A stretch of DNA of 64,000 nt, taken from Cytobacillus dafuensis. Lineage in GTDB: Bacteria > Bacillota > Bacilli > Bacillales > Cytobacillaceae. Positions 28,458 through 38,360 of the stretch are shown here, in pieces (the stretch's first letter is position 1; each line of letters starts with the position of its first letter). Made by a program: the position numbers and the translations under genes. The DNA is taken from contig NZ_CP042593.1 in the NCBI RefSeq assembly GCF_007995155.1, forward strand, positions 3,700,001 to 3,764,000. The letters are read 5' to 3'. A model generated the notes under the pieces. The model did not search any database. It was not told the DNA's origin and saw nothing but the letters and a program-made list of their open reading frames with translations.

Positions 28458-28657
28458 CTTTTCTCTGTCTAGCTACACCACCTAGCCCCTCGAGGTCTTA
28501 AGTCATTCCGTCAAGAAAGTTAAAGAACAACATTCATGCCGGACTGTCTTATGCTTGTCGGACTTTCACAGGATGTGATGACGTCGATGTTCGCCACAGG
28601 ACGTGGCGGTTCTTATTCGACGTTCCTTAGAACAAACCGCTTCCGCTTTTCTTCTTA
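28458..28657 (-). repeat. Family B repeat, copy B2, with inserted module M
   Basis: Second tandem copy. It keeps the B ends but has an extra segment (28560-28630) with GACGTCGATGTTCGCCACAGGACGTGGCGG and a matching flank TTATTCGACG (read in two parts), the palindromic module also seen in families B and C elsewhere. It ends 14 bp from the ccpA stop. Confidence 0.8.
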
Positions 28658-28671
28658 TATCGGCATTTCCA

Positions 28672-29670
28672 TTATTTTGTTGAGCTTCGTTGTTCAATTC
28701 GGTGTGGGAGAACGACAATATGATCCCTTACTTCTTCTTTGTTCATATACTTTGTTAAAAGTCTCATTGCAACTGCCCCGATATCATAAAGTGGCTGTAC
28801 AATAGTTGTTAGCTGAGGTCGAACCATCAATGATAATCTTGTATTATCGGAACTGATCACTTCGAAATCTTCTGGAATATTAAATCCTTTATCTTCTGCT
28901 CCATGAACAATGCCTAATGCCATTTCATCGGATGCTGAAAAAATTGCAGTTGGTTTCTTATTTGCTTCAAGAAGCTTTTCGAATGCCTCAATTCCAGAAT
29001 CATATGTGTAATCACCTTCAGCTACTAACACTTCATTATAAGATATTCCTTCATCTGCTAATGCTCGCTTATAGCCTTCAAGTTTTTTCACGCTATTAAT
29101 CGGCTCATGCAAAGGCCCTAAAACGATTGCTACTTCATTATGGCCATTTTTAATAAACGATGTGACAGCATCATATGTTGCTTGCTCATAATTGATATTT
29201 ACTGATGGGATTGTTTCAGATTCCTCAATTGAGCCTGCCAGAACAATTGGAACTGGAGATTTTTCAAATTCCTCAACTAGCTCCGGAGTGATATTCCCTC
29301 CCATAAAAACAATTCCATCGACTTGCTTTCCAAGCATTGTATTTAATAGATGTAGTTCCTTATCTAAATTTTGATCCGAATTACTAAGAATAATATTGTA
29401 TTTATACATGGTTGCAATATCTTCAATTCCTCTAGCCAGCTCTGCAAAGAAGATATTCGAAATATCTGGTATGATTACACCAACTGTAGTCGTTTTCTTG
29501 CTCGCAAGACCACGCGCAACTGCATTTGGACGATAACCAAGTCTTTCAATCACCTCCGTTACCTTTTTCCTAGTTGCGGGCTTTACATTTGGATTCCCAT
29601 TCACTACTCGGGAAACCGTTGCCATTGATACATTAGCCTCTCTAGCAACATCGTATATCGTTACATTCAT
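28672..29670 (-). CDS. ccpA: Catabolite control protein A
   Basis: A 332-residue LacI-family regulator that binds cre sites with HPr-Ser46-P. The N-terminal HTH is [23 protein letters not shown], followed by the hinge [12 protein letters not shown] and a periplasmic-binding-protein-like core. The start at 29670 ([11 protein letters not shown]) is chosen because AAGGAG lies 8 nt upstream; the GTG at 29679 abuts that site. The end KLMN-type helix and [10 protein letters not shown] tail agree with Bacillus CcpA. cre-like sites were noted upstream of acuA, brnQ and megL in this window. Confidence 0.97.
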   Translation of the reverse strand: MNVTIYDVAREANVSMATVSRVVNGNPNVKPATRKKVTEVIERLGYRPNAVARGLASKKTTTVGVIIPDISNIFFAELARGIEDIATMYKYNIILSNSDQNLDKELHLLNTMLGKQVDGIVFMGGNITPELVEEFEKSPVPIVLAGSIEESETIPSVNINYEQATYDAVTSFIKNGHNEVAIVLGPLHEPINSVKKLEGYKRALADEGISYNEVLVAEGDYTYDSGIEAFEKLLEANKKPTAIFSASDEMALGIVHGAEDKGFNIPEDFEVISSDNTRLSLMVRPQLTTIVQPLYDIGAVAMRLLTKYMNKEEVRDHIVVLPHRIEQRSSTK

Positions 29671-29845
29671 TTTTTTCACTCCTTATACTCTTAGGCGAAT
29701 CATTTTATTTTAGTTTACTACAAGTTTCTTAACCTTATCACGTTGACATTTGTGATTGGTTACACATGCATAATTATGTAATTAATCATACGACAGTCTA
29801 CGAATTGCCGCAATGTCAAGACTCATTTTTTTACAAAAATGACAC

Positions 29846-30000
29846 TAAGAAAAGCGCAAGCGCCTTGCTCACCCCCGACAAGCACAAGACGAGCCTCACG
29901 GAAAGGTGTTCTTTACCTTTCTGGGAGGATTGGCTTGTGACCTCGAGGGGGTAGGCGCTGGAGCTAGACAATTCTCAAACTTAGAAAAGTTATCCTTCCT
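29846..30000 (+). repeat. Family B repeat, copy B3
   Basis: Plus-oriented copy: AAGAAAAGCGCAAGCGCCTT at the left, GACAAGC, ACGAGCCTC, AAAGGTGTTCTTTACC, GGCTTGTGACCTCGAGG, GTAGGCGCTGGAGCTAGACA, then the conserved right flank with GAAAAGTTAT. It fills the gap between aroA and ccpA. Confidence 0.88.
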
Positions 30001-30010
30001 TAACTTCAAA

Positions 30011-30045
30011 TAAAAGAAGCCTTCTGTCGAATGCAGAAGGCTTTC
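30011..30045 (-). terminator. Terminator of aroA
   Basis: AGCCTTCTG / CAGAAGGCT with a 7-nt loop, then TCTTTTATTT on the minus strand. Confidence 0.85.
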
Positions 30046-30051
30046 CATCTA

Positions 30052-31125
30052 TTATACTTTAACAAACGCAGACGATTGCAGTTCCTTCATAAACTCATCA
30101 AACTGTTTTAAATCCATTTGCTGGGCATTATCTGATAATGCCACTGCTGGGTCTGGATGAACTTCAGCCATAACACCATCTGCTCCAATTGCTAATGCCG
30201 CTTTTGCTGCAGGAAGAAGTAAATCTCGTCTTCCAGTTGAATGTGTGACATCGACTAATACTGGTAAATGCGTTTCTTGTTTTAAAATTGGCACTGCAGA
30301 AATATCTAAAGTATTGCGAGTTGCACGCTCATACGTACGTATTCCGCGTTCGCAAAGTATGATCTGCCCATTTCCCTGAGCCATAATATACTCGGCAGCA
30401 TTTATGAATTCCTCAATAGTAGCAGAAATACCACGCTTCAGTAATACTGGCTTATTGACTGCTCCTGCTGCTTTCAATAATTCAAAATTCTGCATGTTTC
30501 TTGCACCGATTTGGATAACATCAATGTAATTTACAGCTGTTTCGATATCAGCAGGACTTACAATTTCACTAATAACAGCTAAATCAAATTCATCTGCTAT
30601 TCTTTTTAATATTTTCAGCCCTTCAATACCTAAACCTTGGAAATCATATGGGGATGTTCTAGGTTTAAAGGCACCTCCACGAAGAAGCTTAAGCCCCTTC
30701 CCTTTGATTGCATCAGCAACGGTAGCTACTTGCTCATAAGATTCTACCGCACAAGGACCAAATACTAAATGTGGATTTCCATCGCCAACTTTTTCTCCTT
30801 TAATATCCACAATCGTATTTTCGGGCTTTTTCTTCCTAGAAACTAAAAGAGCCTTACGGTGATCATCCTCTTGCAGTTCCAATCCAGCCTTAAAAATCTC
30901 CTTAAAAACATGTTCAATTGTAGAGTTTTCAAAAGGCCCATCATTATGCTCTTTAATTAAATTCAGCATATGTCGTTCGCGGACAGGATCGTAACGATGA
31001 ACCCCTTGTGTTTCCTTCGCCTTCCCAATTTCCTGAACTAATTTAGCTCTCTCATTAATAAATGAAAGGAGCTGCAAATTTAACTCATCTACTCGATTTC
31101 GCAATTGATTAAGTTCATTACTCAA
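30052..31125 (-). CDS. aroA: Chorismate mutase - DAHP synthase fusion
   Basis: A 357-residue bifunctional enzyme opening the shikimate pathway. Residues 1-85 are an AroQ-type chorismate mutase helix bundle ([23 protein letters not shown]); the rest is a type I-beta DAHP synthase barrel with [34 protein letters not shown] and [10 protein letters not shown]. In Bacillus the mutase part gives feedback inhibition by chorismate/prephenate. The start is a TTG at 31125 with AGGGGAGGG at proper spacing. In B. subtilis aroA(G) likewise precedes ccpA. Confidence 0.96.
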   Translation of the reverse strand: MSNELNQLRNRVDELNLQLLSFINERAKLVQEIGKAKETQGVHRYDPVRERHMLNLIKEHNDGPFENSTIEHVFKEIFKAGLELQEDDHRKALLVSRKKKPENTIVDIKGEKVGDGNPHLVFGPCAVESYEQVATVADAIKGKGLKLLRGGAFKPRTSPYDFQGLGIEGLKILKRIADEFDLAVISEIVSPADIETAVNYIDVIQIGARNMQNFELLKAAGAVNKPVLLKRGISATIEEFINAAEYIMAQGNGQIILCERGIRTYERATRNTLDISAVPILKQETHLPVLVDVTHSTGRRDLLLPAAKAALAIGADGVMAEVHPDPAVALSDNAQQMDLKQFDEFMKELQSSAFVKV

Positions 31126-31373
31126 TTCAATCCCTCCCCTTCAATAGATAATTAAGATCGATTCGAATGAGGTAGCCATTAAGAATAAGTTATCCTATCC
31201 CAATACACATGATTCCTCTCATTCTTCTTTATCGGCCCTTAAATATATGATACATTTTTAATAATTAGAGTTATTATATATGAAAATGAACTGCATGTCA
31301 CGGATTTTTTCTTTATTAATTAAACGCTTTTAAGTAATAAAGTACAGTATCTTGTAAAAGAAGGTGTATTCAC

Positions 31374-33542
31374 TTGCACGAACAAAAAAAGCTTTTTGCT
31401 TTAGATATCGGAACGCGTTCAGTAATAGGAATTATATTAGAAGAAAATCAGGGTCAATATCATGTTGTCGACTTCCTTCTGAAAGAGCATACAGAACGAG
31501 CCATGCTTGATGGACAAATTCATGATGTTTTGTCTGTTTCAAAAATTATATTAGAAATAAAAGAAATACTTGAGAAAAAACACGGGCCTTTGAAGAAGGT
31601 TTGTGTTGCTGCAGCTGGGCGGGCTTTAAAAACAGAGCGAGCAAAAGTAAGCATCAATATTAACGGGAAGCCATTAATCCAAAAACAAGATATTCTTCAT
31701 CTAGAGTTAAGTGCTGTACAGCAAGCACAAGCTTGTGTAGCAGAAAAGTATCAATCAGAAAAGACTTACTATTATTATTGCGTAGGTTATTCTGTTCTTT
31801 ATTACCGTTTAGATGGTGAAGAGATTGGTAGTTTAATTGACCAGCAAGGGGAGGAAGCATCTGTTGAAATTATAGCCACCTTTTTACCAAAGGTTGTTGT
31901 TGAATCACTCTTATCTGCCCTTCACCGAGCAGGACTGGAGATGGAAGCACTTACTCTAGAGCCTATTGCAGCCATAAATGTGTTAATTCCACCCACTATG
32001 CGAAGATTAAATGTCGCTTTAGTTGATATAGGAGCTGGTACTTCAGATATTGCCATAACAGATTTTGGAACAATTATCGCATACGGCATGGTTCCAGTAG
32101 CAGGAGACGAAATAACCGAGGCGCTTAGCGATCATCTGCTGTTAGATTTTCCACTTGCTGAAAAAGCAAAAAGAGAATTACATAATCATGACACTATAAT
32201 GGTCACGGATATTCTTGGATTTGAAACGGAAGTAAAGAAAGATGAAATTATTAATAGCATTTCTCCAGCATTAGAAAAATTAGCAACTTCTATATGTGAT
32301 GAAATTCTGAGTTTAAACAATCATCAGCCTCCAAAGGCGGTCATGCTCGTAGGTGGAGGCAGCCTGACACCAGAATTGCCATTAAGAGTGGCAGAAAAAC
32401 TCAATTTGCCAAACAATAGGGTCGCAATTAGAGGTATAGATGCCATTCAATCATTAACCTTATCTGATCATATAACTAAGGGGCCAGACCTCGTTACACC
32501 TATTGGTATTGCCATCGCAGCTCATAAATCACCTGTTCAATATAAAACAGTATATGTTAATGAACAGCCAGTGAGATTATTTGAAGTAAAAAAACTTACT
32601 GTTGGTGACTGTCTTCTTGCAGCTGGTATTAAAATGAATAAACTATACGGTAAGCCTGGATTAGCCATGATCGTAACTGTAAACGGACAAAATATTACTA
32701 TTCCTGGCGGTCATGGAAAAGCTCCTCTAATCTTATGCAATGGAACGTCATACTCATTAGATAATGAAATTGGAAACGGTGACCAGCTCATTGTTGAAAA
32801 AGGCGAAGATGGCAAAAAAGCTGAGCTGCAAATCAAAGATTTAGTAGATGAAATACCAAATAAAGAAATTAAAATAAATGAGGAGACATATACAATATCA
32901 GCCTCCTTAACATGTAATGGGGAACCAGCAAATCCAGACAAGTATGTAGAAGATCGAGCTGTAATAGAATGCAAAATTTCAGAAACGATTGAAGAAATGC
33001 TTATTTCTTTGAATTTACATGAACTAGTCGCTAAAATTAGGCCCTTTAGGATTAAAATAAATGGAAAAGAAAACTTTATCCCTCAACTTTCAGGAACAAT
33101 TTTCCGTAACGGAAAAGAAGTTAAACCATATAATAGTTTTGAACATGGTGACCATATCATAATAGAAGATAAACAAACAATTTCAGTACGAGAACTGGCA
33201 AATATGAAACAAATGATGTTATCACAATACATCCCAGTTTCTTTTAACAACAAGAATATTAATCTAAAAAAACAAATTTCAGTCATGAAAAGAGATGGGG
33301 TAGTATTATTAGAGGAGGACATCATCCGAGATGGGGATCACCTTTTCATTGAGCAAGGTAAAATAGAACCATTCATTTTTCAAGACGTATTTGGACATGT
33401 AGATGTTGAAATACCTGCAGAATCTAATGGTAAATTTGTATTATTAATAAATGGAGAAGACGCTTCATTCCATAGCAAAATTGAACCAGGCGATGAGTTA
33501 AAAATAGTGTGGCCTACAAAAACAAATACTTCATTAAATTAA
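31374..33542 (+). CDS. FtsA/PilM-like actin-fold ATPase with repeated C-terminal domains
   Basis: A 722-residue protein. Residues about 5-385 are an actin-like ATPase of the FtsA type: ALDIGTRSVIG (phosphate 1), VALVDIGAGTSDIAI (phosphate 2), MLVGGGSLTPEL (adenosine loop). The remaining about 330 residues contain repeated units ending in an x-GD-x-L-x-I pattern (GNGDQLIVEKG near 467, EHGDHIIIED near 589, IRDGDHLFIEQG near 650, IEPGDELKIVW near 703), which look like tandem beta-grasp-type modules. Start is TTG with GAAGGTG upstream. It runs opposite to its neighbours and has no counterpart at this place in B. subtilis. Often annotated as cell division protein FtsA; true function unknown. Confidence 0.75.
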   Translation: MHEQKKLFALDIGTRSVIGIILEENQGQYHVVDFLLKEHTERAMLDGQIHDVLSVSKIILEIKEILEKKHGPLKKVCVAAAGRALKTERAKVSININGKPLIQKQDILHLELSAVQQAQACVAEKYQSEKTYYYYCVGYSVLYYRLDGEEIGSLIDQQGEEASVEIIATFLPKVVVESLLSALHRAGLEMEALTLEPIAAINVLIPPTMRRLNVALVDIGAGTSDIAITDFGTIIAYGMVPVAGDEITEALSDHLLLDFPLAEKAKRELHNHDTIMVTDILGFETEVKKDEIINSISPALEKLATSICDEILSLNNHQPPKAVMLVGGGSLTPELPLRVAEKLNLPNNRVAIRGIDAIQSLTLSDHITKGPDLVTPIGIAIAAHKSPVQYKTVYVNEQPVRLFEVKKLTVGDCLLAAGIKMNKLYGKPGLAMIVTVNGQNITIPGGHGKAPLILCNGTSYSLDNEIGNGDQLIVEKGEDGKKAELQIKDLVDEIPNKEIKINEETYTISASLTCNGEPANPDKYVEDRAVIECKISETIEEMLISLNLHELVAKIRPFRIKINGKENFIPQLSGTIFRNGKEVKPYNSFEHGDHIIIEDKQTISVRELANMKQMMLSQYIPVSFNNKNINLKKQISVMKRDGVVLLEEDIIRDGDHLFIEQGKIEPFIFQDVFGHVDVEIPAESNGKFVLLINGEDASFHSKIEPGDELKIVWPTKTNTSLN

Positions 33543-33570
33543 AAAACATCCAAAAATGGATGTTTTTTTA
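33541..33570 (+). terminator. Terminator between the FtsA-like gene and brxC
   Basis: AAAAACATCCA / TGGATGTTTTT with a short A-loop, directly after the plus-strand stop codon; the reverse strand is also usable for brxC. Confidence 0.85.
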
Positions 33571-33891
33571 TTCATTTAGAGCCTTTCTTAATGAATCATA
33601 TGTAATTTTCCAGTGAGATGCATGCCAAACGGCGTTACCATTGTTGAATAGAATTGCTTGAGGAGACTCATGCTTAATATTGGACTTTTCTGCAATATGG
33701 TTTGATAAAGGACGGTCTTCCTGAACAATAAGATAATAGATGGGAAGGTTTTTATTTTCGCTTGCAAAGCTTTCATATTCTTCAAAGGCTGCCTGACTAA
33801 TTGGACATGTTGAACTATGCTTTAATACCATGATTTGCTCTGCATTTTGTACAGTCTGATCAAACTCTTCAATCGTGTTGAATTTATTCAT
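33568..33891 (-). CDS. brxC: Monothiol bacilliredoxin BrxC (YtxJ)
   Basis: A 107-residue thioredoxin-fold protein with the single-cysteine motif SSTCPIS, the hallmark of YtxJ/BrxC, which acts in removing bacillithiol from oxidised protein thiols. The start at 33891 (MNKFNTIEEF) follows AGGAGGG; the longer frame upstream reads into the terminator hairpin. It is the last gene of the ytxGHJ set, but a hairpin separates it from ytxH. Confidence 0.9.
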   Translation of the reverse strand: MNKFNTIEEFDQTVQNAEQIMVLKHSSTCPISQAAFEEYESFASENKNLPIYYLIVQEDRPLSNHIAEKSNIKHESPQAILFNNGNAVWHASHWKITYDSLRKALNE

Positions 33892-33905
33892 TATATTATT
33901 CCCTC

Positions 33906-33946
33906 CTAAAAAATAAAGGTGAAGTAATCTTATCACTTCACCTTTA
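33906..33946 (-). terminator. Terminator or attenuator between ytxH and brxC
   Basis: AAAGGTGAAGT / ACTTCACCTTT with a 9-nt loop, followed on the minus strand by ATTTTTT and immediately by the brxC ribosome binding site AGGAGGG. It probably lowers brxC transcription relative to ytxGH. Confidence 0.78.
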
Positions 33947-33964
33947 TGAAAACAATATTATGAC

Positions 33965-34432
33965 TTATTGATTATATTTATATTCTGTCTCATCAAATGC
34001 TTTTTTTGTTTCTTCTAGCTTCTTCTGGATATCATCACTTTTAGCTTGTTCGCTTTTATCAGTATCACTATTTTCAACTTTTCCAATTGTCTTCACTGTT
34101 GGCGTCATGCTTTTTACTTTATTTACGATATCGGTTGACTGTTTAGAAACTGTTTGTGCAATTACATTTGATTTCTCTTTAGCCACTACAGCCAATTGTG
34201 TTCCTTTTGCCTTTGCTGTATCTCGAAATTGACCTGACTTTCCCTTTAAAACGATTGCTTGTTCATTAATATTACTTCTCAATTCCTTACCAGATTTAGG
34301 GGCTAGGAAAAGCGCTGCAGCTGCTCCTACCATTCCACCGATTAAAGCACCGATTAAAAAGTCCTTTGTGTTAATACTTTCTTCCGATTTCGATTGGTTT
34401 TGTTCATACTGCCCACGCTCTTGACTGTTCAT
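33965..34432 (-). CDS. ytxH: YtxH-family general stress protein
   Basis: A 155-residue protein with one glycine/alanine-rich membrane helix (DFLIGALIGGMVGAAAALFLAP, about residues 24-45) followed by PKSGKELR, the signature of the YtxH domain, then a Lys/Ser/Thr-rich helical tail. Molecular function is unknown; in B. subtilis ytxGHJ is induced by stress and at sporulation onset. Ribosome binding site AAAGGAGGAG. Confidence 0.9.
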   Translation of the reverse strand: MNSQERGQYEQNQSKSEESINTKDFLIGALIGGMVGAAAALFLAPKSGKELRSNINEQAIVLKGKSGQFRDTAKAKGTQLAVVAKEKSNVIAQTVSKQSTDIVNKVKSMTPTVKTIGKVENSDTDKSEQAKSDDIQKKLEETKKAFDETEYKYNQ

Positions 34433-34448
34433 GTTCTATCTCCTCCTT

Positions 34449-34946
34449 TTAATTTCTACTTCGAATCCATTTTTTCTGAGGCTCTTGCTTGCTTACTTTT
34501 TGGGGTACACTCTTGTCTTCTACAATTTCATGGGCCTGCTTTCTCATTTTCCACTTATCCTTTAGCTCCAGGAGAACTTGACTCCATTGAACGACTTGCG
34601 ATATTCTATCTTGATTTTCTTCTAGCTGATCATTAACGGAGCTAGTAATCCTTTTAATAGAATTATTAAATCCTCTTACAGATTCTCCAACTTCTTTAAC
34701 AGCATGAACAACACTATTTAGATTTTCAGATTTTTGTTGAATATCTTCTGCTAATACATTCGTTTTTTGGAGTAAAGCTGTTGTTTCTCTCGTAACTCCA
34801 TCTAGCTGACCTTCTAAACCACTTAATGTTTTAGAAACACTTTCTAAAGTAATTTGTAAAGATTTCAATGTTTTTGATAAATAAATAACAAGAATTAAAA
34901 ACGCAATTGCGATTACTGCTATACTTAAATACATAATAATTTGCAC
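34449..34946 (-). CDS. ytxG: YtxG, DUF948 protein
   Basis: A 165-residue protein with an N-terminal membrane helix ([19 protein letters not shown]) followed by a long coiled-coil-like helical region ([18 protein letters not shown]...) typical of DUF948. Function unknown; partner genes ytxH and brxC suggest a stress role. The start is GTG at 34946 with GGAGG upstream. A possible SigB-like promoter lies just before it. Confidence 0.88.
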   Translation of the reverse strand: MQIIMYLSIAVIAIAFLILVIYLSKTLKSLQITLESVSKTLSGLEGQLDGVTRETTALLQKTNVLAEDIQQKSENLNSVVHAVKEVGESVRGFNNSIKRITSSVNDQLEENQDRISQVVQWSQVLLELKDKWKMRKQAHEIVEDKSVPQKVSKQEPQKKWIRSRN

Positions 34947-34979
34947 CTTAATAACCTCCGTTTGACTGCTATTATCTTT

Positions 34980-35003
34980 TTACCCAGTTGTAATAAGAAA
35001 AGC
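34980..35003 (-). promoter_or_regulatory. Possible SigB-like promoter of ytxG
   Basis: Minus strand GCTTTT (35003-34998), 12-nt spacer, GGGTAA (34985-34980), against the SigB pattern GTTTAA-N12-15-GGGTAT. Weak -35; that half lies inside the edge of repeat B4. ytxGHJ is stress-induced in B. subtilis, which is the reason to mention it. Confidence 0.3.
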
Positions 35004-35265
35004 GCAAGCGCCTTCGGAACAATCAAAGTACAGATTGTTCCTGCGATGATTACTCTATGGAGCTTTCCGTAGTGCTCACCCTCGACAAGCATAAAACGAG
35101 CCTCTCGGAAAGGTGTTCTTTACCTTTCTGGGAGGATTGGCTTGTGACCTCCGACGTACAGGACGTACTAGTGCCGACGTTGCCACAGGACGTGGCGTCT
35201 TTAGTCGGCTAGGGGGTAGGCACTGGAGCTAGACATTCCTCTAACTCGAGAAAACTTTCTTATTT
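34991..35265 (+). repeat. Family B repeat, copy B4, with inserted module M
   Basis: About 275 bp. Ends read AATAAGAAAAGCGCAAGCGC on the left and ACTTTCTTATT on the right, a short terminal inverted repeat. It contains the B core plus the module GTGCCGACGTTGCCACAGG / ACGTGGCGTCTTTAGTCGGC (35171-35212), and an extra segment near 35015-35075. It lies between the divergent ytxG and ampS. Confidence 0.85.
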
Positions 35266-35461
35266 TAGGAACTAAAACCCCCCTCTTAATAAAATACCAT
35301 TTAATAGAACAAATATCCTTCTTCTATTTTCTAAGATTCTATGTACAATGGACATTTTAACATATTTGTCGAAAGAGAAAATATATTATTAAACAAAAAA
35401 GAGAAATTAGTATACAATATTTATTGAGAATTGAATTAGTTTTATCGGAGGGATGGATTAG

Positions 35462-36577
35462 ATGAAAGATCCTCGTATTGAAACACTAGCAAAAAATTTA
35501 ATTAACTATTCTGTACAACTTCAAAAGGGTGAGAAAGTTCTTATTGAGAACTTCGGACTGCAAAGAGAACTTGTTACAGCTCTAGTGAAAGAAGCATACG
35601 CTGCTGGCGGATTTCCATTTGTTTTATTGAAAGATCATCAGGTTGATCGTTCACTCCTCCTTGGTGCACAGGAAGAACAATTTAATATGATGGCGGATTT
35701 TGAAGCAAATGTTATGAGTCAAATGGATGCATACATAGGTCTCCGCTCTGGGGATAACATTAATGAACATTCTGACGTACCGGATGAAAAAATGAAAATC
35801 CATGGATCAACAATTGGGAAGAAGGTCCATCGTGAAATTCGTGTACCAAAAACAAAATGGGTTGTTCTCAGATATCCAACCTCCTCAATGGCTCAATTAG
35901 CGAAAATGAGCACAGAAGGTTTTGAGGACTTCTATTTTGATGTATGTAATCTTGACTACGGAAAAATGGACAAAGCAATGGATAATCTCGTTGAATTAAT
36001 GAATAAAACAGATAAAGTAAAGATTACAGGTCCTGGAACAGATTTAACCTTCTCTATTAAAGATATTCCAGCAATAAAATGCTCTGGACAAATGAATATT
36101 CCAGACGGAGAAGTCTATACAGCACCCGTTCGTGATTCTGTAAATGGAGTCATCACATACAATACTCCATCACCATATAATGGCTTTACGTTTGAGAATG
36201 TGAAGTTAACCTTTAAGGATGGAAAAATTGTTGAAGCAGTAGCCAATGATACTGAAAGAATAAACAAAATCTTTAATACAGACGAAGGAGCCCGCTATAT
36301 CGGAGAATTTGCCATCGGGGTAAATCCGTATATATTACATCCAATGCAGGATATATTATTTGATGAGAAAATTGATGGAAGCTTCCATTTCACGCCAGGC
36401 CAATGCTATGACGAGGCTTATAATGGCAATAAATCAAATATTCATTGGGATATGGTCAACATCCAGCGACCAGATTACGGCGGCGGTGAAATTTATTTCG
36501 ATGATTGTTTAATTCGCAAAGACGGCCGTTTTGTCATTCCTGAGCTTGAAGCACTTAATCCAGAAAACTTGAAATAA
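35462..36577 (+). CDS. ampS: M29 family aminopeptidase
   Basis: A 371-residue metallopeptidase of the AmpS/AmpT family, removing N-terminal residues from peptides in the cytosol. The metal ligands appear as the Glu in PDGEVYTAP, the Glu in YIGEFAIGVNP, the His in YILHPMQDILFDEKIDGS, and the HWD in NIHWDMV. It is shorter than the 410-residue AmpS but all catalytic blocks are present. The stop codon TAA (36575-36577) lies inside the terminal repeat of B5. Confidence 0.88.
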   Translation: MKDPRIETLAKNLINYSVQLQKGEKVLIENFGLQRELVTALVKEAYAAGGFPFVLLKDHQVDRSLLLGAQEEQFNMMADFEANVMSQMDAYIGLRSGDNINEHSDVPDEKMKIHGSTIGKKVHREIRVPKTKWVVLRYPTSSMAQLAKMSTEGFEDFYFDVCNLDYGKMDKAMDNLVELMNKTDKVKITGPGTDLTFSIKDIPAIKCSGQMNIPDGEVYTAPVRDSVNGVITYNTPSPYNGFTFENVKLTFKDGKIVEAVANDTERINKIFNTDEGARYIGEFAIGVNPYILHPMQDILFDEKIDGSFHFTPGQCYDEAYNGNKSNIHWDMVNIQRPDYGGGEIYFDDCLIRKDGRFVIPELEALNPENLK

Positions 36578-36734
36578 GAAAAGCGCAAGCGCCTTGCTCA
36601 CCCCCGACAAGCATAAGACAGGCCGACAGGAAGGTTGCTCTTTAACCTTCTTGGCGGACTGGCTTATGACCTCGAGGGGGTAGGCGCTGGAGCTAGACAT
36701 TTCTCTAACTCGAGAAAAGTTATACTTTCTTATC
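36573..36734 (+). repeat. Family B repeat, copy B5, overlapping the ampS stop codon
   Basis: About 162 bp without module M. Left end AATAAGAAAAGCGCAAGCGC overlaps the TAA of the aminopeptidase gene; right end GAAAAGTTATACTTTCTTAT is its inverted partner. Core blocks GACAAGCATAAGAC, AGGTTGCTCTTTAACC, GGCTTATGACCTCGAGG. Confidence 0.88.
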
Positions 36735-36740
36735 ATTAAG

Positions 36741-36773
36741 AAAAGGATGCAGTCAATATAGCTGCATCCTTTT
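36741..36773. terminator. Bidirectional terminator between ampS and murC
   Basis: AAAAGGATGCAG / CTGCATCCTTTT with a 9-nt loop between the convergent genes. Confidence 0.87.
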
Positions 36774-36797
36774 ATGTTAATTCATACATGGTCAATT

Positions 36798-38099
36798 TTA
36801 TAATAATAATTGACTCTCGTATGCCTCCTGAAACTTCTGAATATCCCCAGCTCCCATAAAAATAATTACGCTATTTTCATGAGATTTTAAAACAGCCGTT
36901 TCTTCTTCTATTAATTTTTCAGCACCAGGAATTTTTTCTATTAAATCCTCGATTGATAATTTTCCATGGTTTTCACGGGCAGAACCGAAAATTTCACACA
37001 AATAAACTTTATCAGCTAAATTTAAACTCTCTGCAAAGTCATCAAGAAATGCCTGTGTTCTTGTAAATGTATGTGGCTGAAATACGAAAATAATTTCGCG
37101 TTCAGGGTATTTCTGTCTTGCCGCATCTATGGTGGCCTTAATTTCAGTCGGATGATGTGCATAATCATCTATGATTATTTGTGTTCCAGCCTGCTTCTCT
37201 GTAAATCTTCTTTTCACTCCACTAAAGGATTTAAGGTAATCCTGGACAATGTGTGCATCGATTTCTTCATATTGACAAAGAGCAATAACTGCCAAGGAGT
37301 TTAATATATTATGATCCCCGAATGCAGGAATGGAAAAAGTTTCAAAAAAAGTGTTTCTCACAAATACATCAAAAGTGGTTCCTTCAGTCGTTTTAATAAT
37401 GTTTCGAGCCTGAAAGTCATTTTCTTCTCCAAAGCCATAAAAAACCACTGGTACCTTTGCTTGAATCCTTTGCAATTGCTCGTCATCACCACATGCAAAA
37501 ATACCCTTATTAACTTGCCATGCCATCTCCTGAAAGGCAGAAAACACATCATCAATATTGGCAAAGTAATCGGGATGGTCAAAATCAATATTCGTCATAA
37601 TTGCATAGTCAGGAAAATAAGACAAAAAATGCCTTCTATATTCACAAGCTTCAAATATAAAAAACTCAGCGTTCTCGTCTCCGCTGCCAGTTCCATCACC
37701 GATAAGGAATGAAGTTGGTTTAGCACCTTTCATTACATGTGCCAGCAAGCCCGTAGTTGAAGTTTTTCCATGAGCACCTGTCACAGCGACACTCGTGAAT
37801 TTTTTCAAAAAGTCACCAAGAAAACGGTGGTAACGTATAACAGGCAATCCAAGCTCCATTGCTTCTTGGATCTCTTCATGAGAATCCGGAAATGCATTTC
37901 CAGCAATTATCGTCATACCAGGCTTAATATTTTCCTTTTGAAAGGGAAGGATCTTTATTCCTGATTGCTCAAGGGCCATTTGTGTAAAAAAGTGTTTTTC
38001 ATAGTCTGAGCCTTGCACCTCAAATTTCATATCGTGAAGGATCTGTGCCAAAGCACTCATGCCGGACCCCTTAATACCTACGAAATGGTAAATAGTCAT
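36798..38099 (-). CDS. murC: UDP-N-acetylmuramate--L-alanine ligase
   Basis: A 433-residue Mur ligase that adds L-Ala to UDP-MurNAc, the first peptide step of peptidoglycan precursor synthesis. [16 protein letters not shown] is the UDP-binding N-terminal domain, [17 protein letters not shown] the ATP P-loop (about residues 105-121), and [14 protein letters not shown] the C-terminal domain motif. The start at 38099 follows GGAGGTTCTTTAT; the TTG at 38114 is inside that site. Confidence 0.96.
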   Translation of the reverse strand: MTIYHFVGIKGSGMSALAQILHDMKFEVQGSDYEKHFFTQMALEQSGIKILPFQKENIKPGMTIIAGNAFPDSHEEIQEAMELGLPVIRYHRFLGDFLKKFTSVAVTGAHGKTSTTGLLAHVMKGAKPTSFLIGDGTGSGDENAEFFIFEACEYRRHFLSYFPDYAIMTNIDFDHPDYFANIDDVFSAFQEMAWQVNKGIFACGDDEQLQRIQAKVPVVFYGFGEENDFQARNIIKTTEGTTFDVFVRNTFFETFSIPAFGDHNILNSLAVIALCQYEEIDAHIVQDYLKSFSGVKRRFTEKQAGTQIIIDDYAHHPTEIKATIDAARQKYPEREIIFVFQPHTFTRTQAFLDDFAESLNLADKVYLCEIFGSARENHGKLSIEDLIEKIPGAEKLIEEETAVLKSHENSVIIFMGAGDIQKFQEAYESQLLL

Positions 38100-38360
38100 A
38101 TAAAGAACCTCCAACCATCGTATATCTGTAAAATAGTATATGACATTTATCTAGTTATGCGCATATCCCAATTAGGGACATCAATTGAAATAGGACTGTC
38201 GGTCTTAATGGTATATAGAGTATTAACTTAACTATTTTTAAGCGTAACTCTAACTTCTCTTAAAGCTTTACAGTCCACTGATCATCATATTCAAACATTA
38301 TAGCACTATTTATTTTTAAAAACTATGTAATGAAATCCCAGATTGATCTTTTCATGCCGT

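Noticed and set aside
28536..28805. 89-residue frame crossing repeat B2 and the end of ccpA
   Set aside because: It runs antisense to ccpA and through repeat sequence; no start context and no protein-like composition.
36541..36580. Truncation of the aminopeptidase gene by repeat B5
   Set aside because: All metal-binding motifs and about 40 residues after HWD are present, so the protein looks complete; the stop merely coincides with the repeat end.
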